This document shows positions 58,434 to 64,000 of a DNA stretch of 64,000 nucleotides, in pieces (position 1 is the stretch's first letter; each line of letters starts with the position of its first letter). A model generated the notes under the pieces. The model was not told the origin of the DNA, ran no database searches, and saw only the letters and a list, made by a program, of their open reading frames with translations. The DNA comes from Ectopseudomonas mendocina (lineage in GTDB: Bacteria; Pseudomonadota; Gammaproteobacteria; Pseudomonadales; Pseudomonadaceae), in NCBI RefSeq assembly GCF_016008875.1, contig NZ_JADTQG010000003.1, forward strand, positions 62,001-126,000, read 5' to 3'. The position numbers and the translations under genes are program-made.

Positions 58434-61400
58434 GCGATTACGCCGAACTCCATTGCCTGTCGAATTTCACCTTTCAGCGCGGCGCATCCAGCGCCCAGGA
58501 GTTGTTCGAGCGTGCGGCTCGGCTGGGTTATCGCGCCCTGGCGATCACCGATGAGTGCACCCTGGCCGGCATCGTGCGCGCGTGGGAGGCCGCGGAAAAA
58601 ACCGGCATCAAGCTGATCGTGGGCAGCGAAGTACAGATCGAGAAAGGCCCGAAGCTGGTGTTGCTGGCCGAGAACCTGACGGGCTATCAGGCGCTATGCG
58701 GCCTGATCACCCGAGCACGACGCAGGGCGGCAAAGGGCACCTATCGGTTGTTGCACGAAGATTTCGTGACGCCACTCGATGGCCTGCTGACCATCTGGCT
58801 CAGCGCAGGCGACATCACCGCCCTGCCCTGGCTTCGCTCGGTTTTCTCCGAGCGCCTGTGGCTGGGCGTTGAACTGCATCGCGGCGCGGACGATAGCGCG
58901 CACCTGCAGCGCCAGCTCGACCTGGCGGCCACACACCACTTGCCGGCGGTGGCCTGTGGCGACGTGCACATGCATGCCCGTGGCCGGCGCGCCCTGCAGG
59001 ATTGCATGACCGCCATCCGTCATCATCTGCCGGTGGCCGAGGCCGGCGCCCACCTGTTCGCCAATGGCGAACGGCATCTGCGCCGTTCTGAAGAGCTGGC
59101 CGAGCTGTATCCGCCGCTGCTGCTCGCGCAAACGCTGCGCATCGCCGAGCGCTGCAGCTTCCACCTCAAACAATTGGAATACCACTACCCGCACGAACTG
59201 GTGCCGGCAGGTCATGACCCCACCTCCTGGCTGCGCGTTCTGGTGGAGCGTGGCGCTGCCGAACGCTGGGGCAAGAGTGTGCCGGCCACCGCTCGCGCGC
59301 AGATCGAGCATGAGCTGGCGCTGATCGCCGAGCTGGAATACGAAAGCTACTTTCTGACCGTGCATGACATCGTCCGCTTCGCCCGCGAGCAGCACATCCT
59401 CTGCCAGGGCCGGGGTTCGGCGGCCAACTCGAGCGTCTGTTTCGCACTCGGCATCACCGAGCTGGACCCCACCGAGAGCCGCCTGTTGTTCGAGCGTTTT
59501 CTCTCCCGCGAGCGCAACGAGCCACCGGATATTGACGTTGATTTCGAGCATGAGCGCCGTGAAGAGGTCATCCAGTACGTATTTCGCCGCTACGGGCGAA
59601 CGCGTGCGGCGCTTACCGCCGTGGTCAACACCTACCACGGCGCCGGGGCGATACGCGATGTCGCCAAGGCCCTCGGTTTGCCGCCGGATCAGATCAATGC
59701 GCTGGCCGATTGCTGTGGCCGCTGGAGCAGCGGCCCGCCAACGCCGGAACGCCTGCTGGAAGCGGGCTTCGATCCGCACAATCCATTGCTCAGGCGCGTG
59801 TTGATCCTGACCGGCGAGCTGATCGGCTTTCCCCGGCACCTGTCGCAGCATCCCGGCGGTTTCGTCATCTCCGAACACGCGCTGGACACCCTGGTGCCAG
59901 TGGAGAACGCGACCATGGCCGAGCGCACCGTGATCCAGTGGGACAAGGACGATCTCGACAGGGTCGGCCTGCTCAAGGTCGACGTGCTGGCCCTGGGCAT
60001 GCTCAGCGCCCTGCGCCGTTGTTTTGGCCTGATCGAGCGCTACCGCGGCACGCAATGGACGCTGGCCACCCTGCCCAAGGAAGACCCGGCCACCTACGCC
60101 ATGATCAGCCGCGCCGACACCATCGGCGCGTTCCAGATCGAGTCCCGCGCACAGATGGCGATGCTGCCGCGCCTGCGCCCGAAAGAGTTCTACGACCTGG
60201 TGATCCAGGTGGCCATCGTCCGTCCGGGGCCGATCCAGGGCGACATGGTGCATCCCTACTTACGCCGACGAAACGGCGAAGAACCCGTCGATTTTCCCTC
60301 CGAGGAGCTTGAGCCTGTTTTTGCGCGCACCCTTGGCGTGCCGCTGTTTCAGGAGCAGGTGATGGAACTGGCCATCGTCGCCGCCGATTACACTCCCGGC
60401 GAGGCCGATGAACTACGCCGCAGCATGGCCGCCTGGAAACGCCATGGCGGCCTCGAACCGCATCGTCAGCGACTCACCTCGCGCATGCTGGAAAAGGGTT
60501 ACACGCAGGCATTTACCGAGCGGATCTTCCGCCAGATCGAAGGTTTCGGCAGCTACGGTTTCCCCGAGTCGCATGCCGCCAGCTTCGCCCTTCTCGCCTA
60601 CGCCAGTTGCTGGCTGAAGTGTCATGAGCCCGCTGCCTATGCCTGCGCCCTGGTCAACAGCTGGCCGATGGGTTTCTACAGCCCCGACCAGGTGCTGCAG
60701 GACGCGCGGCGCCATGACGTCGAGGTGCGCCCCGTGGACGTACGCTACAGCGACTGGGATTGCAGCCTGGAGCCCGATGAACATGGCGAGCCGGCCATCC
60801 GCCTGGGCCTGAGGATGATTCGTGGCATGCGCGAAGACGACGCGCGCCGTATCGAACAGGCGCGCCAGTCAGGTGCATTCCGTGATGTCGAAGACCTCAG
60901 CGTGCGGGCACGCCTGGATGCTTCGGCGCGCGAGCGACTGGCCGATGCCGGCGCGCTTGCCGGTCTGGCTGGTCATCGTCATCAGGCGCGCTGGGCCGTG
61001 GCGGGCGTAGAGGAGCAACTGCCGCTGTTCGCCGGCGTGTCTGCGCCGAACGAAGCCAGCCTGAGCCTGCCGGCACCCTCGCAAGGGGAAGATCTGCTGA
61101 CCGACTATGCCACGCTCGGCACCACCCTCGGCCCGCATCCACTGGCCCTTCTGCGTCAGGCGCTACGCGCGCAGCGCTGCCGAAGCTCGCATGAACTGCA
61201 GGCGGTCGAACATGGCCGGCCAGTCAGCGTTGCCGGCCTGGTGATCGGCCGGCAAAGGCCACAAACCGCCAGTGGGGTCATTTTCGTCACGCTCGAAGAT
61301 GAGTTCGGCTTGGTCAACGTCGTCGTCTGGCATGATCTGGCCGAGCGCCAGCGGCGAGTCCTGGTGCAGTCGCAGATGCTGCGCATCGACGGTCATCTGG

Positions 61401-61498
61401 AGGCGGAAGATGGCGTGCGCCATGTGATCGCGGGGCGTCTGACGGATATGACGGAGCTGCTGACCGGGTTGGACATACGCAGCCGCGACTTTCATTGA
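58430..61498 (+). CDS. dnaE2: error-prone DNA polymerase DnaE2 (ImuC)
   Basis: A 1022-residue C-family polymerase. It starts with the PHP domain ([32 protein letters not shown]). The catalytic carboxylates are seen in [20 protein letters not shown] and in [20 protein letters not shown], and the finger domain has [17 protein letters not shown]-terminal OB fold ([21 protein letters not shown]) ends the protein. It is shorter than DnaE1 and lacks its tail region, as expected for DnaE2. It is responsible for damage-induced mutagenesis. The operon is led by a LexA box, and the ATGA overlap with imuB indicates coupling. Confidence 0.95.
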   Translation: MSDYAELHCLSNFTFQRGASSAQELFERAARLGYRALAITDECTLAGIVRAWEAAEKTGIKLIVGSEVQIEKGPKLVLLAENLTGYQALCGLITRARRRAAKGTYRLLHEDFVTPLDGLLTIWLSAGDITALPWLRSVFSERLWLGVELHRGADDSAHLQRQLDLAATHHLPAVACGDVHMHARGRRALQDCMTAIRHHLPVAEAGAHLFANGERHLRRSEELAELYPPLLLAQTLRIAERCSFHLKQLEYHYPHELVPAGHDPTSWLRVLVERGAAERWGKSVPATARAQIEHELALIAELEYESYFLTVHDIVRFAREQHILCQGRGSAANSSVCFALGITELDPTESRLLFERFLSRERNEPPDIDVDFEHERREEVIQYVFRRYGRTRAALTAVVNTYHGAGAIRDVAKALGLPPDQINALADCCGRWSSGPPTPERLLEAGFDPHNPLLRRVLILTGELIGFPRHLSQHPGGFVISEHALDTLVPVENATMAERTVIQWDKDDLDRVGLLKVDVLALGMLSALRRCFGLIERYRGTQWTLATLPKEDPATYAMISRADTIGAFQIESRAQMAMLPRLRPKEFYDLVIQVAIVRPGPIQGDMVHPYLRRRNGEEPVDFPSEELEPVFARTLGVPLFQEQVMELAIVAADYTPGEADELRRSMAAWKRHGGLEPHRQRLTSRMLEKGYTQAFTERIFRQIEGFGSYGFPESHAASFALLAYASCWLKCHEPAAYACALVNSWPMGFYSPDQVLQDARRHDVEVRPVDVRYSDWDCSLEPDEHGEPAIRLGLRMIRGMREDDARRIEQARQSGAFRDVEDLSVRARLDASARERLADAGALAGLAGHRHQARWAVAGVEEQLPLFAGVSAPNEASLSLPAPSQGEDLLTDYATLGTTLGPHPLALLRQALRAQRCRSSHELQAVEHGRPVSVAGLVIGRQRPQTASGVIFVTLEDEFGLVNVVVWHDLAERQRRVLVQSQMLRIDGHLEAEDGVRHVIAGRLTDMTELLTGLDIRSRDFH

Positions 61499-61838
61499 AT
61501 CACTCGTCTGGCCAGCACTCACCGCAGGCCAAGAAGATGAAAAAAAGGCCGCACTGGATCACCAGGCGGCCACAAGTCGTCTTAACCAAAGGAGATGAAG
61601 TGGAGCCAAGGCGACGGCTTTCGGGAGTGATGCAAAACCGCCGCCCCTGGAATCTTCATCGGTGTGAAGCCTATCGTCGATCGACTGCAACAGCGCATCG
61701 AAGTCATTGATAGTGATCATCAATCAGCTCGAATAGTGCATCGACAGACGGGGTGATAACTCTAAGCGCGCCCTCTGGGCCGGGCCTTACCTCGCTGTGA
61801 GGCGCGTTTAGAACAGCACACCAACACCGGGAGCACCC
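61499..61838. other. intergenic region between dnaE2 and the porin gene
   Basis: 340 bases with no gene accepted. A terminator-like hairpin lies at 61540-61571 but points to the minus strand. An AAAGGAGATG stretch at about 61589 has no credible ORF behind it. The last 100 bases should hold the promoter of the porin gene; a -10-like element could not be fixed. Confidence 0.4.
61540..61571 (-). terminator. intrinsic terminator on the minus strand without an upstream gene
   Basis: GGCCGC-a-CTGG-atca-CCAG-GCGGCC (61547-61571) is preceded by seven As at 61540-61546. Read on the minus strand this is a stem-loop followed by seven Ts, a classical intrinsic terminator. No minus-strand gene ends here, so it may close an antisense or small RNA, or act as a hairpin at the dnaE2 end. 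Confidence 0.55.
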
Positions 61839-63092
61839 ATGCACAAGAAGCACTGTCTCGCGCTGGCTTGCAGCCTCGCGCTGGGCGGGCAGTTGGCGCA
61901 CGCCAGCAGCCAGTCCGAAGCCAAGGGTTTCATCGAAGACGCCAACCTCGATCTGTTGCTGCGCAACGCCTACTTCAACCGTGATTACAAGGACAACACC
62001 AACGACGCCAAGAGCTGGGGCCAGGGCTTCATCGCCACCTTCGAGTCCGGCTTCACCCAGGGCACGGTCGGTTTCGGTGTCGACGCCTTTGGCCTGCTCG
62101 GGATCAAGCTCGACAGCGGCCGCGGCCGCAACTATCGCGCATTCTTCGACACTGATAGCGAAGGTCGCCCAGTGGACGATCTATCCCAGGCCGGTGGCGC
62201 GGTGAAGCTGCGCGTTTCCAATACCGTGATCAAGTACGGCAACCAGTTCCCTTCCCTGCCCGTTCTGGGCCATGACGACAGCCGCCTGCTGCCGCAGTCG
62301 TTCACCGGTACGCTGGTGACCAGCAATGAGATCGAGGGGCTGGAACTGAATGCCGGTCGCTTCACCGCCGACAGTCCAATGGGCGACCCGGCGCGCGACC
62401 CCAATCGCCTCAAGAGCATCGACGTGCTCGGCGGTAGCTACGTTGTCAGCGATGACCTGAGTCTGGCGGTCTATCACGCCGACCTCGAGGACATGTACAA
62501 GCGCTACTACGCCAACGTCAATTACAACCTGGCACTGGCTGCGGAGCAGGCGCTGAACTTCGATTTCAACATCTATCGCACCAAGTACGACACCGGCTCG
62601 GTGGCCGCTGTCGACCTCGGCGGTGACGGCCAGGGTGACCGCAACACCATCTGGAGCCTGGCCGCCAAGTACAGCATCGGCGCCCATGCCTTCATCGTCG
62701 CCCATCAGCGCAACAGCGGAGATGCCGGCTTTGCCTATGACTACGGCGATGGCGGCGCTAGCATCTACCTGGCCAACTCCTACTACTCGGACTTCAATCT
62801 GAAGGACGAGCGCTCCTGGCAGGCCAGCTACGAGCTGGACTTCGCCGAGTACGGCGTGCCAGGCCTGCGCTACAAGTTCGCTTACGTACGCGGTGACAAC
62901 ATCGATACCGGCAGCGACAACAACGGTACCGAGCGCGAGCTCTTCAACCAGATCGGTTACACCATCCAGAGTGGCGCTGCCAAGGACCTGCACCTGCGCC
63001 TGCGCAATTCCATCTACCGCTCCAGCACCGACGTAGGGCCGGATCTCAACGAGATTCGGGCATTCGTCGAGTACCCGCTGAGCATCCTCTGA
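61839..63092 (+). CDS. OprD-family outer-membrane porin
   Basis: A 417-residue porin with a signal peptide (KKHCLALACSLALGGQLAHA, cleavage near residue 23). The mature N-terminus has the OprD phrase GFIEDANLDLLLRNAYFNRD, and the sequence then alternates beta strands with acidic loops (SWGQGFIATFESGFTQGTVG) up to a C-terminal strand ending in FVEYPLSIL. OprD members take up amino acids, peptides or aromatic acids; the substrate cannot be fixed. It stands alone and converges with the MocR-type gene, separated by a strong terminator. Confidence 0.92.
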   Translation: MHKKHCLALACSLALGGQLAHASSQSEAKGFIEDANLDLLLRNAYFNRDYKDNTNDAKSWGQGFIATFESGFTQGTVGFGVDAFGLLGIKLDSGRGRNYRAFFDTDSEGRPVDDLSQAGGAVKLRVSNTVIKYGNQFPSLPVLGHDDSRLLPQSFTGTLVTSNEIEGLELNAGRFTADSPMGDPARDPNRLKSIDVLGGSYVVSDDLSLAVYHADLEDMYKRYYANVNYNLALAAEQALNFDFNIYRTKYDTGSVAAVDLGGDGQGDRNTIWSLAAKYSIGAHAFIVAHQRNSGDAGFAYDYGDGGASIYLANSYYSDFNLKDERSWQASYELDFAEYGVPGLRYKFAYVRGDNIDTGSDNNGTERELFNQIGYTIQSGAAKDLHLRLRNSIYRSSTDVGPDLNEIRAFVEYPLSIL

Positions 63093-63097
63093 TGGTC

Positions 63098-63122
63098 GCT
63101 GCCCCGGCCTAGCCGGGGCAGC
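63098..63122. terminator. bidirectional terminator between porin and MocR genes
   Basis: Perfect 11-base-pair stem GCTGCCCCGGC (63098-63108) / GCCGGGGCAGC (63112-63122) with a 3-base loop cta, exactly between the convergent stops at 63092 and 63129. GC-rich with no T-run. Confidence 0.75.
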
Positions 63123-63128
63123 CCTCAA

Positions 63129-64000
63129 TCAGCTGCGCAAGGCCCGTGCGACGGCCTGTGCCGCCTCTTCGATTGCCCGCTCCTCGTAGGGTGCGAAGCC
63201 CATCACCAGACCTGGCGCCCGCGCATTGACGCGGTAACTCGCCAGCGGCAGCACGTCGATGCCTGCCGCCTGCAAACGGGTGAAGGCGTCCTGCTCGTTC
63301 ACGACCTGCAGACGACAGGCGATGTCCATACCCGCGCGGATTTCCGGTACCTCGATCAGCCCCCGCCAATGCCTGTGCGCCGCTTCGGCGAAGGCTTCGG
63401 CGCGCGCTGCGTAAATCTTGCGCATGCGCCGTACATGGCGGTCAAAATGCCCTTCATGAATGAAGTCGGCCAGCACTGCTTGAGCCAGGCTGTTGGCATG
63501 TCGCGACATCAGCGCCGCGGCACGGGTGAAACTCTCGACCAGGTGTTCGGGCACCACCAGATAGGCCAGGCGAATCGAGGGAAACAGCAGCTTACTGAAG
63601 GTGCCGGCGAGGATGACCGACTGCTCGGCGCCCGGCATCGAACGCAATGCGGGAATGGGTTTGGCGATAAAGCGGTATTCGCTGTCGTAGTCGTCCTCGA
63701 AGATGTAACTGCCCTGCTCCGCGGCCCAGCGCAACAAGGCCAGACGTCGTGCCGGTGACAGCTCACCGCCTAGCGGCGCCTGACGTGACGGCGTGACATA
63801 AGCCAATCGAGCGCCCGGAGCCAGGCGCAGCCCCTCGTCCACCTTGAGGCCGGAACGATCCACCGGCACATCCACGCGGTTCACGCCGGAAATATCCATC
63901 AACTGCCGTGCGCCAGGATAGCCAGGGTCTTCCATCCAGACTTGAGAGTCGCCTGGTGCCAGCAATCGCAGGCAGATATCCAGCCCCTGCTGCACGGTAC
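63129..64000 (-). CDS. MocR/PdxR-type regulator, C-terminal aminotransferase-like part
   Basis: The gene runs off the right edge, so its N-terminal GntR-type DNA-binding domain is not in view; about 290 residues of the fold-type I aminotransferase domain are. Motifs include MEDPGYPGARQLMD, VTPSRQAPLGGELSPARRLALL, YIFEDDYDSEYR (Asp and Tyr near the cofactor) and the PLP lysine in LAGTFSKLLFPSIRLAY. The family regulates PLP, amino-acid or polyamine genes. It converges on the porin gene. Confidence 0.9.
   Translation of the reverse strand, partial: TVQQGLDICLRLLAPGDSQVWMEDPGYPGARQLMDISGVNRVDVPVDRSGLKVDEGLRLAPGARLAYVTPSRQAPLGGELSPARRLALLRWAAEQGSYIFEDDYDSEYRFIAKPIPALRSMPGAEQSVILAGTFSKLLFPSIRLAYLVVPEHLVESFTRAAALMSRHANSLAQAVLADFIHEGHFDRHVRRMRKIYAARAEAFAEAAHRHWRGLIEVPEIRAGMDIACRLQVVNEQDAFTRLQAAGIDVLPLASYRVNARAPGLVMGFAPYEERAIEEAAQAVARALRS

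Noticed and set aside
58694..60253. 519-codon minus-strand frame opposite dnaE2
   Set aside because: Antisense of the polymerase with no domain.

Overview
The window is GC-rich chromosomal DNA from a gammaproteobacterium. It is almost certainly a Pseudomonas, and my guess is the mendocina/oleovorans/alcaliphila side of the genus. The evidence is codon use, an OprD-type porin, ImuA-ImuB-DnaE2, DUF2383 and DUF3182 proteins, and a gene set that I recall from the PA2140-PA2190 stress region of P. aeruginosa. No tRNA, rRNA, CRISPR array or intact insertion sequence was seen.

Layout. Positions 1-12 kb hold the GlgE glucan pathway: glgE (cut by the left edge), a treS-maltokinase fusion and glgB on the plus strand. 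A short minus-strand operon follows (CBS protein, hydrolase, DUF3182 protein, small secreted protein), then glgP. Positions 12.1-16.8 kb are a minus-strand operon of a zinc alcohol dehydrogenase and an E. coli ybhP-clsB-ybhN-like membrane-lipid set. At 16.96-17.51 kb lies a non-coding element built from nested inverted repeats. Positions 17.6-28.1 kb are a tightly overlapping minus-strand operon, glgA-treZ-malQ-treY-DUF2934-glgX. Together the two sugar clusters can convert trehalose to maltose-1-phosphate and glucan (TreS/Mak/GlgE/GlgB), degrade or trim glucan (GlgP, GlgX, MalQ), and return glucan to trehalose (TreY/TreZ), a typical osmotic and desiccation stress circuit.

Positions 28-41 kb are further stress and accessory genes: a PncC/CinA-like amidase, a DUF4142 protein, a KatE-type catalase, a Cys-rich copper-binding four-helix protein, and an AT-rich island with two unrecognised small genes. 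A caa3-type oxidase follows, with subunits I and III fused and the usual K-channel lysine replaced by Gln. Then come a DUF2231 and a CopD/HemJ-like membrane protein, an orphan ClpP-like protein and two DUF2383 proteins.

Positions 41-49.4 kb look like accessory DNA: a GNAT-Rnk fusion, a small protein related to one in the 33-kb island, a 990-residue hybrid sensor kinase, a GlxA/AraC-type regulator and a divergent YkvI-like permease.

Positions 49.5-61.5 kb are DNA-repair modules. The first is the four-gene Lhr-ligase cluster (exonuclease, ATP-dependent ligase, helicase, phosphoesterase). The second is the SOS mutasome imuA-imuB-dnaE2, preceded by a clear LexA box. Two small genes lie between them. 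The window ends with an OprD-family porin and the C-terminal part of a MocR-type regulator.
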